Origin: Cytophagales bacterium | GTDB lineage: Bacteria; Bacteroidota; Bacteroidia; Cytophagales; Spirosomataceae | Reading direction: 5' to 3' | DNA: 64,000 nt | Assembly (NCBI GenBank): GCA_013298125.1 | Contig: JAAFJP010000014.1 | Coordinates: forward strand, 1 to 64,000 | Shown: one piece after another, positions 53,483-62,942 of the stretch | Layout: every line of letters begins with the position of its first letter | Position numbering within the stretch: the first letter of the stretch is position 1 | Position numbers and translations under genes: made by a program | The notes under the pieces: generated by a model | The model's database searches: none | What the model saw: only the letters and a program-made list of their open reading frames with translations | What the model was told of the DNA's origin: nothing

Positions 53483-54940
53483 ATGAATAAGTTATTAAAA
53501 AATACAATTAGTTTTTTAGCAATATTTCTACTATTTATCTGTACCTTAAAAGCACAATTCATTGATAAATCTGATGACCGAGTAAAAACTCCATTTTCTA
53601 TTTCCTACAAAAAAATTGGGACAATCGTCCCCCGTACTACCAAAGAAATTGAATCTTCCAGAATAACCGTTGGTTGCGAAACCTTAGACCGTGATTTTAC
53701 GGATTTTGATGCTTATAAAAACTATTTACCAGCATTAGGCGTAAAGAAAATAAGGCTACAAGCGGGCTGGGCAAAATGTGAAAAAGTGAAGGGAGTTTAT
53801 GATTGGAAATGGTTGGATGAAATAATTGATTTTGCCGTAGCCAACAAAATAGAACCGTGGGTGGAAGCCTCTTACGGAAATCCAATTTATGAAGGCGGTG
53901 GTGCAAAAGGATTATTAAACAGTATGCCTACTTCTGAAATTGGTTTTGCCGCTTGGGACAGATGGGTAGAAGCCTTAACGAACCGTTATAAAAACCGAGT
54001 GAAGGAATGGGAAATTTGGAACGAACCCGACCATCCTTTACAGAAGAATGAACCCGAAACTACGGCATTACTGAACATCAGAACCGCTGAAATCATCAAG
54101 AAGGTTCAACCAGAGGCAAAAATTGCAGGGTTGGCGTTTGCTTCGCATTCTGACACAAAATATTTAGAACGTTTTTTAAAAGTATTGTCAGAAAAGGGAA
54201 AATTAGACCTTTTTCATTGGATTTCGTATCACAGTTATGACTACCGTCCAGAGGATTCATACAAAGGAGTAGAAGCCTTGAAAACGACTCTTGAAAAGTA
54301 TTCAAAAACTATATTATTGAGACAAGGAGAAAACGGTGCTCCTTCGCATTACATACCAAATTATGCCTTAGACAAATACTATTGGACGGAATATTCACAA
54401 GCAAAATACGATTTGAGAAGGCTTTTGGGTGATTTAGGCAGAGATATTGAAACCTCAGTATTCACAATAATTGACATTGCGTATGCGGGTAATCCGCCCG
54501 TTTTGAACGCCAAAGGTTTAATACAGTCAGATTTCACAAAGGCTGTCATTCGTCCGAAAGTGGCGTATTATGCCATCCAGAATTTGGCTTCCATTTTTGA
54601 TAATTCACTTAAACTAATACCTAACTTCCCTTATAAATTGGGCAAGTCTGACTCATTATCAGTCTTCGCCTATCAAAATCTAAGCACTAAAAAATCTTTA
54701 ATTACCATTTGGAAAGACAGCAAAACGCCCAATAATAGTTTTGAAACATCACCGATAGACATAACGATTGAAAACGTAAATTTTGACTATCCAGTTTATG
54801 TAGATTTATTGACGGGTAATGTTTACGAAATTCCGAAAAATGACTGGAAAAAAGAGAATAATCAGTACGTTTTCAAGCAAATTCCAGTGTATGATTCACC
54901 CATTTTGATTGTGGATAAATCTATTTTAAAACTCAAATAA
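53483..54940 (+). CDS. Secreted clan GH-A glycoside hydrolase (paralogue 1)
   Basis: A 485-aa secreted enzyme with a signal peptide (to LKAQ) and a (beta/alpha)8 barrel of clan GH-A. The acid/base is probably E181 in WEIWNEPDH and the nucleophile is E283 in LLRQGENGAPS. I cannot place it safely in a family; GH39-like is one possibility. It is about half identical to the enzyme at 57516. Its TAA overlaps the start of the GH105 gene (TAATG), so the two are coupled. Catalysis is inferred from motifs. Confidence 0.75.
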   Translation: MNKLLKNTISFLAIFLLFICTLKAQFIDKSDDRVKTPFSISYKKIGTIVPRTTKEIESSRITVGCETLDRDFTDFDAYKNYLPALGVKKIRLQAGWAKCEKVKGVYDWKWLDEIIDFAVANKIEPWVEASYGNPIYEGGGAKGLLNSMPTSEIGFAAWDRWVEALTNRYKNRVKEWEIWNEPDHPLQKNEPETTALLNIRTAEIIKKVQPEAKIAGLAFASHSDTKYLERFLKVLSEKGKLDLFHWISYHSYDYRPEDSYKGVEALKTTLEKYSKTILLRQGENGAPSHYIPNYALDKYYWTEYSQAKYDLRRLLGDLGRDIETSVFTIIDIAYAGNPPVLNAKGLIQSDFTKAVIRPKVAYYAIQNLASIFDNSLKLIPNFPYKLGKSDSLSVFAYQNLSTKKSLITIWKDSKTPNNSFETSPIDITIENVNFDYPVYVDLLTGNVYEIPKNDWKKENNQYVFKQIPVYDSPILIVDKSILKLK

Positions 54941-56868
54941 TGAAAAAAATCTTTTGTATAATTCTCATTTTAAGTAATTTATCGGCTTTTGCCCAACAAA
55001 AATCCATCGCCACCGAAGCCGTTGCGGAATTGGCAATGGAAAGAGGTTTGAAAGAAGTGGATTTGGCAATTTATGGCGGAACGCTTTTTATGCAAGGCAT
55101 GAGTGAATTATCGGTGCTACAAAAAGACCCTAAAACCCTCAACCGCACCATCGAAATCTTCGAGAAATTCAAAACCAAAGAAATTAAAGGACGTGGTAGT
55201 TTCATCAGCTACGAAGCGGGTGGAACGGGTGTGGCGTATCTCAATTACTTAAATAAAACCCCACAATTAAGCTCTCACGTTTTTGAATATGCCGATAAAA
55301 TGTTCAAAAACCAAAAACGTACTTCCGAAGGACTCATGACTGCCCCTTGGCTAAAAGTAGATAGTCTCGACCAGTTTATGATTGATTGTGCTTTTGCCGT
55401 TACGCCTTATATGCTGTACTCAGGATTGAGTATGAAAAAGCCCGAATATGTTGATTTTGCGGTTTTTCAGACCTTAGAAATGTTCAAAATCTTGAAAGAC
55501 CCCAACGGTTTGATTCATCAAGGCAGGGGGTTTGTGAAATTGGGGAGTATTTCGGAAGATAATTGGAGTCGTGGAAATGGTTGGGAGGCGTTTGCTTTGG
55601 CATTTTTAGTAAGAGATTTACCTGATAATCATCCGAGAAAAAAAGAGGTAAACGAATTAGCAAAAAGTTTCTTTACAGCTATCCTAAAATACCAAAACCA
55701 AGAAGGAATGTGGAATCAAGAAATGACCGAACATACTTCTTTTGTAGAAACCTCGGGCAGTGGATTGATGCTTTTTGGCTTGGGAATTTGCCTTGAAAAA
55801 GGAATTTTAGACAAAACTTATTTACCCCAATTTGTCAAAGGATTAAGCGGTTACACTTCATACATTACGCCCGATGGTTCAATTAGTAATGTTACCGTAG
55901 GGTGCCTTTGTCCAGGAAAAGGGACGAAAAAAGACTACATCAAACACTCTTGGAAACTCAACGATATTCATGCTTTTGGTCCTGCACTCTTAGCATTTAC
56001 GCAAGCCGCTAAATTGGGTATTAAAGAAGTACCAATTGCCAAAAGTATGGGCTGTTATGTTACCGATTTTCAGAAACCGATGAAACCCCAAGCCTTCGTG
56101 CGGTATATGCCCGAAGCCAACGAAAATATCTGTTGGGAAAACGACCGTGTGGCTTTCAGAGTCTATGGTCCACCCGTAAAAAATCGGGTAAGTAGTGGTA
56201 TTGATATTTGGACGAAATCAGTTGATTATCCCATTATTTCGAAATGGTACGACCAAAATAATCAAGGCAAATCTTACCACGAAAATCACGGCGAAGGATT
56301 GGATTTTTATCATGTAGCGTATGGAAGAGGTTTGGGCGGAACGGCTATTTGGCGAAATGGAAAACCTTATATATCAGCACCTTATTCAACCCAAAAAATC
56401 ATAAAAAATACCGAAGAAGAAGTAGCATTTGAACTCAATTTTGATGCTTGGGATGCCGATGGCGTGAAAGTAAGCGAGAAAAAAATAATCAGCTTAAAAA
56501 TGGGAACGAATTTTTGTAAAGTAATCAGCACTTTCACCACAGATTCAAAAGAACCTTTAACCGTAGCTTTGGGAATTTCATACACTGATAAACCAGAAGT
56601 TGTAAAAGATGCAAATAAAGGAATACTAACCCTTTGGGAATCATTTGAGCCTAAAAATGATGAATTAGGTACAACAGTAGTGGTAAACCCAAAGCGGATT
56701 AAAGAATTTTCTGAATTTGAAAAAGAAAAATATGTATTGTTAATTGCCAAATCGGGAAAGCCAATTACGTATTACGTGGGTACAGGTTGGAGCAAAGCAC
56801 CTCAGTTTAAGACCAAACAAGATTGGTTGGAGTATGTGAATTCGGAGATTTTAAAAATGAAATTTTAA
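54940..56868 (+). CDS. Secreted GH105-like unsaturated uronyl hydrolase with DUF4861 domain
   Basis: A 642-aa secreted two-domain protein. The N-terminal (alpha/alpha)6 barrel (about residues 25-370) matches GH88/GH105: candidate catalytic D149 in FMIDCAFAVTPY and the NWSRGNGW motif at 208-215. Such enzymes remove unsaturated uronic acids left by lyases. The C-terminal half (about 385-642, with GEGLDFYHVAYGRGLGG) looks like a DUF4861 module. Its start overlaps the previous hydrolase stop. The stop TAA lies inside the first unit of array I. The domain fusion is notable but the specificity is unknown. Confidence 0.82.
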   Translation: MKKIFCIILILSNLSAFAQQKSIATEAVAELAMERGLKEVDLAIYGGTLFMQGMSELSVLQKDPKTLNRTIEIFEKFKTKEIKGRGSFISYEAGGTGVAYLNYLNKTPQLSSHVFEYADKMFKNQKRTSEGLMTAPWLKVDSLDQFMIDCAFAVTPYMLYSGLSMKKPEYVDFAVFQTLEMFKILKDPNGLIHQGRGFVKLGSISEDNWSRGNGWEAFALAFLVRDLPDNHPRKKEVNELAKSFFTAILKYQNQEGMWNQEMTEHTSFVETSGSGLMLFGLGICLEKGILDKTYLPQFVKGLSGYTSYITPDGSISNVTVGCLCPGKGTKKDYIKHSWKLNDIHAFGPALLAFTQAAKLGIKEVPIAKSMGCYVTDFQKPMKPQAFVRYMPEANENICWENDRVAFRVYGPPVKNRVSSGIDIWTKSVDYPIISKWYDQNNQGKSYHENHGEGLDFYHVAYGRGLGGTAIWRNGKPYISAPYSTQKIIKNTEEEVAFELNFDAWDADGVKVSEKKIISLKMGTNFCKVISTFTTDSKEPLTVALGISYTDKPEVVKDANKGILTLWESFEPKNDELGTTVVVNPKRIKEFSEFEKEKYVLLIAKSGKPITYYVGTGWSKAPQFKTKQDWLEYVNSEILKMKF

Positions 56869-57510
56869 GCCACATAAGGGTGACATTTTGGTAGCAGAAA
56901 TAAAACATCGTTGTAGTTCAAAAAGCCCCATTGGGGCGACATTTTGGTAGAGACAAATCATAGTCGCAGTCCAAAAAGCCCCATCGGGGGCGACATTTTG
57001 GTAACAATAAACTGTCGCCCCGATGGGGCTTGGGAACGGGGAAAATCCCAATACTACTACTACCAAATTGTCGCCCCGATGGGGCTTGAGAACGGGGAAA
57101 ATCCTAATATTACTACCAAATTGTCGCCCCGATGGGGCTTGAGAACGGGGAAAATCCTAATATTACTACCAAACTGTTGCCCTGACGGGGCTTGAGAACG
57201 GGGAAAATCCTAATATTACTACCAAACTGTCGCCCCGATGGGGCTTGAGAACGGGGAAAATCTCAATACTACTACCAAACTGTCGCCCCGATGGGGCTTG
57301 AGAACGGGGAAAATCCTAATATTACTACCAAACTGTTGCCCCGACGGGGCTTGAGAACGGGGAAAATCCTAATATTACTACCAAACTGTTGCCCCGACGG
57401 GGCTTGGGAATGGGAAAATCCCAATACTACTACCAAATTGTTGCCCCGATGGGGCTTGGGAATGGGGAAAATCCTAATACTACTACCAAACTGTTGCCCC
57501 GCTGGGGCTT
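56867..57510. repeat. Palindromic array I (forward x3, reverse x9)
   Basis: Three forward units, a short centre (GGTAACAATAAACTGTC), then about nine reverse units with a period of 57-59 bp and near-identical spacers containing AACGGGGAAAATCC. Core variants include GCCCCGACGGGGC and GCCCCGCTGGGGC. The regular period mimics a tandem array but spacers are also conserved. It fills the gap between the GH105 and second GH-A genes. Confidence 0.92.
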
Positions 57511-57515
57511 ATGAA

Positions 57516-59015
57516 ATGAAATATTTTTTAATTCATATAATCATTTTTTTATTTGGGCTAAATCTCTGTTTCGCCCAAAAAATCGACACATCCGCCAATC
57601 GAGTAAAGACAGATTTTAAGATTGATTTCAAAAGAATAGGCACGCTGAAACCCAAAAGTACCAACGAAATTGAAACCTCAAATTGGATTATTGGTTGCGA
57701 AACCCTCGACCGTGATTTGACAGATTATGAGCAATACAAAACCTACCTCGTACCCCTCGGCATCAAGCGTTTGCGTATGCAAGCGGGTTGGGCAAAAACT
57801 GAGAAAGTAAAGGGAGTCTATGATTGGAATTGGTTAGATAAAATCATTAACGATGCCCATTCGAGAGGTTTAGAGCCGTGGTTGGAAGCTGGCTATGGAA
57901 ATCCAATTTATGAAGGCGGCGGTGGCATTAATCTCAGTGCGGGTGTTCCAAGTTCTGCCGAAGCCTTGAAGGCATGGGATAAATGGGTGGCGGCTTTGGC
58001 AACTCGTTACAAAGACAAAGTGAAGGATTGGGAAGTGTGGAACGAACCTAATTTTGGTGATAACGAAATCAATACGCCCGAAAAAGTAGCGGAATTAAAT
58101 ATCAGAACGGCTGAAATTATTAAGAAAATTCAGCCAAACGCCAAAATTTCGGGATTGGCGATGGGGCATATTGATTTGAAATATGCCGATAAATTCTTTA
58201 AAGTAATTCATCAAAAAGGTAAAATGAATCTTTTTGATAACATGACTTACCACGATTACGTATATAATCCCGATGCCAATTATGACCGTGTGGCAGATTT
58301 GAGACGGATTTTAGATAAATATTCAACAACTGTAAAATTAAGACAAGGAGAAAATGGTAGTCCGTCTTTTGGTGGGGCAAATCGTGGAGCAATTGGAGAT
58401 TATGATTGGTCGGAACTCTCACAAGCCAAATGGAATATCCGCAGAATGTTGGGTGATTTGGGGCATGATATGGAGAGCAGTATTTTGGGAATTATCGAAA
58501 TGAATTATGGAAAAACCAGTGGACCTATTACCCGCATGAACGTAAAAGGAATCATTGAATCTGATTCTTCAAAACGTGCCATTCGACCCAAGATGGCGTA
58601 CTATGCGATGCAAAATGTAGCTTCGGTTTTTGATGATAACTTACAAAGAATCAAGCATTTAGAAGACACTCACAATACGAACATAAAGATTAGTAACAAT
58701 GAAATAAGGTACAATAAAGGCACGGATAGAAGTTTGGCAGTGTATGGTTATGAACATAAAAATACCAAGAAACAGCTCTTCACGATTTGGAACGATGAGT
58801 ACATTCCGACCAATACCAACATAGCTAAAAACTTAAACTTTACCATTCTGAATGCCAATTTTGACCAGCCCGTTTATGTGGATATGCTCACGGGGGCAAT
58901 TTATGAAATCCCTGAAAATCAGATAGATAAAAAAGAAAATAAGATTACTTTTAAAAATTTTCCAGTGTATGATTCGCCCATTTTGATTTCTGACAAAACC
59001 ATCTTAAAATACTGA
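57516..59015 (+). CDS. Secreted clan GH-A glycoside hydrolase (paralogue 2)
   Basis: About 499 aa from the ATG at 57516 (signal peptide MKYFLIHIIIFLFGLNLCFAQ). The frame stays open into array I upstream, but that part is repeat-encoded and not credible. It is paralogous to 53483: acid/base E177 in WEVWNEPN and nucleophile E279 in LRQGENGSPS. Sequence identity of about half between the two suggests related but different specificity. The symporter gene begins 2 bases after its stop. Confidence 0.75.
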   Translation: MKYFLIHIIIFLFGLNLCFAQKIDTSANRVKTDFKIDFKRIGTLKPKSTNEIETSNWIIGCETLDRDLTDYEQYKTYLVPLGIKRLRMQAGWAKTEKVKGVYDWNWLDKIINDAHSRGLEPWLEAGYGNPIYEGGGGINLSAGVPSSAEALKAWDKWVAALATRYKDKVKDWEVWNEPNFGDNEINTPEKVAELNIRTAEIIKKIQPNAKISGLAMGHIDLKYADKFFKVIHQKGKMNLFDNMTYHDYVYNPDANYDRVADLRRILDKYSTTVKLRQGENGSPSFGGANRGAIGDYDWSELSQAKWNIRRMLGDLGHDMESSILGIIEMNYGKTSGPITRMNVKGIIESDSSKRAIRPKMAYYAMQNVASVFDDNLQRIKHLEDTHNTNIKISNNEIRYNKGTDRSLAVYGYEHKNTKKQLFTIWNDEYIPTNTNIAKNLNFTILNANFDQPVYVDMLTGAIYEIPENQIDKKENKITFKNFPVYDSPILISDKTILKY

Positions 59016-59017
59016 AA

Positions 59018-60748
59018 ATGAATAAATTACAAACATTAGATTACATTGCCATCGCCATTTACATGGTTATGATGTCGGGTATTGGTATTTTCTTGGGAAA
59101 ATTCGTGCAAAATATCAACGACTATTTCAAAGGTGGCAATGGCGTTTCGTGGGTGATGGGTGGCATCAGTAATTTTATGACGAAGTTCAGCACCGTAATT
59201 TTTGTGGCTTATGCAGGTATTGCCTATTCTGATGGATTGATAGCCATTACCGTTATTTGGAGTACCGTTTTCCCTTCATTAATTGCCATTGGATTATTCG
59301 CCAAACGTTGGAAAAGAGCAGGAATTATTAGCCCCGTTGAATTTTTAGAAACCCGCTACAATGCTCCCATCCGACAAATATTTTCATGGTCAGGGGTAGT
59401 TTTCAAGTTGCTTGACGATATGATTAAACTCTACGCCATCGGGCTTTTTATTACCGCCGCTTCGGGTATTTCGTTTGAGACTGCTGTCATTGGTTGTGGC
59501 ATTGTCGTAACGCTTTATACGGTTATTGGAGGTTTTTGGGCGGTGGTCGTTACCGATGTCGTTCAGTTTGTGATACTCTTTTTTGCCACCTTAATTTTAG
59601 TTCCCTTAGCGTATAATGCCGCTGGTGGTATCGAAAATATGAAGGCGGTCATTCCAGCAAATATGACTTGGTTTAATGGTAAAAAAGGAATGCCTTTGTG
59701 GTTAATTACCTATTATATTTTATTGATTATCAGATACTTAGGTAACTGGACTTTTATACAACGCTTCTATTCCGCCAAAACCGAAACAGACGGACAAAAA
59801 TTAGCGGGCTTATCGGCAGTTTTCTTTTTCTTGTTTCCCATAATTTTCTTATTTCCACCTGTTGCGGCACGAGTTATTTTACCCGATTTAGCCAATCCCG
59901 AAATGGCGTATGTGGCTCTGTGCGTAAAATTATTGCCCGCAGGTATCATGGGCTTGATGATGGCAGCCATGTTTGCCGCCACCATGTCGGTATTGAGTGC
60001 CGAATACAACGTAACCGCCAGCGTACTAACCCGTGATATTTACCAACGAGTTTTCAGACCCAACGCATCAGGCAAAGAATCGCTTTTGGTGGGTAGATTG
60101 ATGACCCTTTTAGTAGGTACAATCGTAACCATCGGAGCATTGTTTGTAGCAGGTTTTGGTGGAGCTTTTGAGGCAAATAAACTCTTAGCGGGCATTTTTG
60201 CCGTGCCGATGATTGTACCCGTTGTCGTGGGTATCTTGATGGCAAAACCTCAGCCTTGGGGAGCGTTAGTAACCCTTTTTGGAGGCGTTTTATTGGGATT
60301 TTTGTTAAACTTCTATTTCGTGGAAAACGATTATTTTAATCTGGTTGGAGATGGTTTAATTAAAGAGCTACGTTGGGCAGTTGCCACATTGATAGAGATT
60401 GTTTTTTGCTTTGCCATATTTATTATTTCGGGCTATTTTCCTTCAAAGGATATGGCTTATAATCAACGAGTTAGTGCCTTTTTTCATAAATTGACCATTC
60501 CTTTTGTAGCCGCCAAAGATAGCTCAAATGATAATGCTTTTGCCGATGCTATTAAACTCATGTACGGCATTGCTTTTGCTCTCACGGGTTCAATGTTTGT
60601 GATAATGGGCTTTCCTTCACGTAGCCTTTTAAGCGGACAATTAGCCGTGGGAGCAGGTTTCTTGTGCCTTGGTGTAGCAGCATTTTTATATTTTAGAAAA
60701 GCCAAAAAACCTTATAGAAGCGATATTTTGGTAGAAAAAGAAAAGTAA
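59018..60748 (+). CDS. Sodium:solute symporter (SSS), C-terminus from a repeat
   Basis: A 576-aa SSS transporter with about 14 helices, different from the one at 22248. It shows DYFKGGNGVSWVMGGISNFMTKFST, GGFWAVVVTDVVQF and the GIMGLMMAAMFAATMSVLSAEYN core of the family. It follows the hydrolase by 2 bases. Its last residues SDILVEKEK and the stop codon are encoded by a repeat unit (GCGATATTTTGGTAGAAAAA), the first of array J. It probably takes up a product of the neighbouring enzymes. Confidence 0.88.
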   Translation: MNKLQTLDYIAIAIYMVMMSGIGIFLGKFVQNINDYFKGGNGVSWVMGGISNFMTKFSTVIFVAYAGIAYSDGLIAITVIWSTVFPSLIAIGLFAKRWKRAGIISPVEFLETRYNAPIRQIFSWSGVVFKLLDDMIKLYAIGLFITAASGISFETAVIGCGIVVTLYTVIGGFWAVVVTDVVQFVILFFATLILVPLAYNAAGGIENMKAVIPANMTWFNGKKGMPLWLITYYILLIIRYLGNWTFIQRFYSAKTETDGQKLAGLSAVFFFLFPIIFLFPPVAARVILPDLANPEMAYVALCVKLLPAGIMGLMMAAMFAATMSVLSAEYNVTASVLTRDIYQRVFRPNASGKESLLVGRLMTLLVGTIVTIGALFVAGFGGAFEANKLLAGIFAVPMIVPVVVGILMAKPQPWGALVTLFGGVLLGFLLNFYFVENDYFNLVGDGLIKELRWAVATLIEIVFCFAIFIISGYFPSKDMAYNQRVSAFFHKLTIPFVAAKDSSNDNAFADAIKLMYGIAFALTGSMFVIMGFPSRSLLSGQLAVGAGFLCLGVAAFLYFRKAKKPYRSDILVEKEK

Positions 60749-61199
60749 ACGTCTGCCCAAAAGCCCCATCCATCGGGGCTACATTTTGGTAGAAACAAAA
60801 GAATAAATGCTCTCAAAAGCCCCATCGGGGCAACATTTTGGTAGAAATAAAAGAATAAACGCTCTCAAAAAGCCCCATCGGGGCAACATTTTGGTAGAAA
60901 TAAAAGAATAAACGCTCTCAAAAAGCCCCATCGGGGCAACATTTTGGTAGAAAAAGAAAAGTACACATCTGCCCAAAAGCTCCATCGGAGCGATATTTTG
61001 GTAGAAAAAGAAAAGTACACATCTGCCCAAAAGCCCCATCGGAGCGACATTTTGGTAGAAAAAGAAAAGTACACATCTGCCCAAAAGCTCCATCGGAGCG
61101 ACATTTTGGTAGAAAAAGAAAATAGAAATGCCGCCCCGATGGGGCTTTGAAACCCTAACTTCGGTTTCTGTTACCAAAATGCCGCCCCCAACGGGGCTA
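60712..61199. repeat. Palindromic array J (forward x8, reverse x2)
   Basis: It begins inside the symporter gene. Forward units include compensatory stems GCTCCATCGGAGC beside GCCCCATCGGGGC, with near-identical spacers (AAAAGAAAAGTACACATCTG or AAATAAAAGAATAAACGCTC). Two reverse units close the array (core GCCCCGATGGGGC and the degenerate GCCCCCAACGGGGC). It lies between the symporter and the SDR gene. Confidence 0.92.
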
Positions 61200-61238
61200 A
61201 AAATATAATCTTATCAATAAAAATTACATTAAAAGTTT

Positions 61239-61937
61239 ATGACTCATTTAGAAAACAAAGTAATATTCATCACGGGAGCATCAAGCGGTATCGGGAAAGC
61301 CACGGCTTTGATGTTATTGGAAAGAGGGGTAAAAGTATTTGATTTTAGCCGTACCAATCAGTTGAGTGATGAGGTCGAGCATCAAAACTTGGTATCTTTT
61401 AAAGGCGATGTAAGCATTGAAGCCGACGTAATTGCAGGGTTTACGGCTTGTTTGGAAGCCTTCGGAACGGTGGATATACTCTTAAATAATGCAGGTCTCG
61501 GACTTGTTTCTCCCGACCTTTCCAACACCGATTTGGAGACTTTTGAACGAATGATGGACATCAACGTCAAGGGTGTTTTTCTCTGCAATCGAGAGGCTTT
61601 GAAAGTGATGAAACCCAAGCAAACGGGACATATTCTAACGGTAATTTCAATGGCAGGGCAACGTACCAACCCCAATGCACCGCTTTATTGTGCTTCAAAA
61701 TTTGGAGCAAGAGGACTGAATAGCGGACTTGCTGATCAAGCCCTAAAATTAGGCATAAAAGTAACTGATATTAATCCAGGACCAACTGACAGCAATTATT
61801 GGGGCGATAGACAAGTGCCACGAGAGAAATTTTTAAAAGTGGAAGACGTGGCGAGAGTAATCGTATTCGTAATTGACCAACCAGATTATATGGTGGTAAG
61901 GGAAATCAATTTTGACAACATGAAATTTTTAGCATAA
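61239..61937 (+). CDS. Short-chain dehydrogenase/reductase
   Basis: A 232-aa SDR. The cofactor motif TGASSGIGKA is at residues 13-22, NNAG follows in ILLNNAGLG, and the active site is YCASKFG with an upstream Ser in VISMAG. Such enzymes oxidise 2-keto-3-deoxy sugar acids in L-fuconate/L-rhamnonate routes, among many others. It lies between array J and the RraA-like gene. The substrate is inferred from the locus only. Confidence 0.85.
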   Translation: MTHLENKVIFITGASSGIGKATALMLLERGVKVFDFSRTNQLSDEVEHQNLVSFKGDVSIEADVIAGFTACLEAFGTVDILLNNAGLGLVSPDLSNTDLETFERMMDINVKGVFLCNREALKVMKPKQTGHILTVISMAGQRTNPNAPLYCASKFGARGLNSGLADQALKLGIKVTDINPGPTDSNYWGDRQVPREKFLKVEDVARVIVFVIDQPDYMVVREINFDNMKFLA

Positions 61938-61949
61938 AGCCCCACCCTG

Positions 61950-61968
61950 CCCTCCCCAGTAGGGAGGG
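61950..61968. terminator. CCCTCCC/GGGAGGG hairpin
   Basis: A perfect 7-bp stem, CCCTCCC (61950-61956) and GGGAGGG (61962-61968), with a 5-nt loop and no clear T tract. It lies 13 bases after the SDR stop and may attenuate transcription or be a repeat. The sequence recalls the GC-rich hairpin at 19969-20003. Confidence 0.5.
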
Positions 61969-61986
61969 TTCTTAGACTTAACAATT

Positions 61987-62721
61987 ATGAATAATAACGG
62001 ACGACATACTTCTAACGGCACAGTCGCAACCGCTCCCCTTCTGGGGGCTGGGGGGCTTTCCCCTTTTCCAATCTCGATTGCCGAGATGCGGGAGCGTTAT
62101 TTACGCCTGTATACAGGTGCGGTCAATGATGTGCTACGCTTCAATTACCAAATGCACGCATCAAGTTTGCCCGCTTGTTATGCTCCTTTGAGAGAAAATA
62201 TGAAGTTGGCAGGACTGGCTTTCACCGTAAAAGGTGGACCCGACATCACCACCGAAGGCGAGTTTGAAATGCGTGCCGAAATGTTAGAAACACTCTACGA
62301 AGATTCTATTGTAGTGTGGGACTGCACAGGCGACACCGTAACCTCACAATGGGGAGAAGTAATGACGATGGCGGCTCAAAAAATTGGTTGCCGTGGAGCA
62401 GTTATCAACGGTATCAGAGACACCCAAGCCATTTTGGATTTAGGCTTTCCTGTTTTCCATCAATTCAAATCCAATACAGGAATGCTGGGGCGGTTCAGAA
62501 TGTACCATTACCTCAAACCGATTTTGATGGGCGAAGTAATCGTTAATCCTGGCGATTGGGTTTTTGGTGATATTGATGGCGTAATTTCTATTCCTCAAAA
62601 CATTGCTTACGATGTGCTTTTAGCGACTGAAAAATTGATGTTCAAAGAAGACGAAATTAGAGAAATGGTAGAGTCTGGCATGAAACCTACGGATGTAGTG
62701 AAAAATGGGGGTTATTTTTAA
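61987..62721 (+). CDS. RraA/HMG-aldolase-like protein with unusual N-terminus
   Basis: A 244-aa protein of the RraA-like fold that includes 4-hydroxy-4-methyl-2-oxoglutarate aldolases. The metal/substrate motif GAVINGIRDTQ is intact. The family-like part begins near ISIAEMRERYLRLYTGAVND (residues about 29-50). The first 28 residues (MNNNGRHTSNGTVATAPLLG...) are encoded by a G-rich palindromic stretch (CCCCTTCTGGGGGCTGGGGG) and look foreign. A shorter start at 62086 (MRERY) is possible. In context, it may cleave a keto-deoxy acid. Confidence 0.78.
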   Translation: MNNNGRHTSNGTVATAPLLGAGGLSPFPISIAEMRERYLRLYTGAVNDVLRFNYQMHASSLPACYAPLRENMKLAGLAFTVKGGPDITTEGEFEMRAEMLETLYEDSIVVWDCTGDTVTSQWGEVMTMAAQKIGCRGAVINGIRDTQAILDLGFPVFHQFKSNTGMLGRFRMYHYLKPILMGEVIVNPGDWVFGDIDGVISIPQNIAYDVLLATEKLMFKEDEIREMVESGMKPTDVVKNGGYF

Positions 62722-62928
62722 GCCTGATAAAGGCAACATTTTGGTAGAGAACACGAAAAAAACAAAGCCAACAAGCCCCATCGGGGTGACATTTTGGTAG
62801 AAAAATTTGAAAGTATATCCGTCTTCAAAGCCCCATTGGGGCAACATTCTGGACTGCCGCCCCGATGGGGCTTTTATATATACTTGTTCTATCACAATTG
62901 CTACCAAATTTCCGCCCCGATGGGGCTA
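62719..62928. repeat. Palindromic array K (forward x3, reverse x2)
   Basis: Forward cores GCCTGATAAAGGC (overlapping the RraA-like stop codon), GCCCCATCGGGGT and GCCCCATTGGGGC; centre GACTGCC; then two reverse GCCCCGATGGGGC cores. It spans the gap to the lyase-like gene. Confidence 0.9.
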
Positions 62929-62942
62929 ATTCAAATGAATTC

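Noticed and set aside
57010-57510. Regular repeats of about 58 bp that could be taken for a CRISPR array
   Set aside because: The intervening sequences are nearly identical rather than unique, the unit has a directional tail shared with other arrays, and no cas gene is near.
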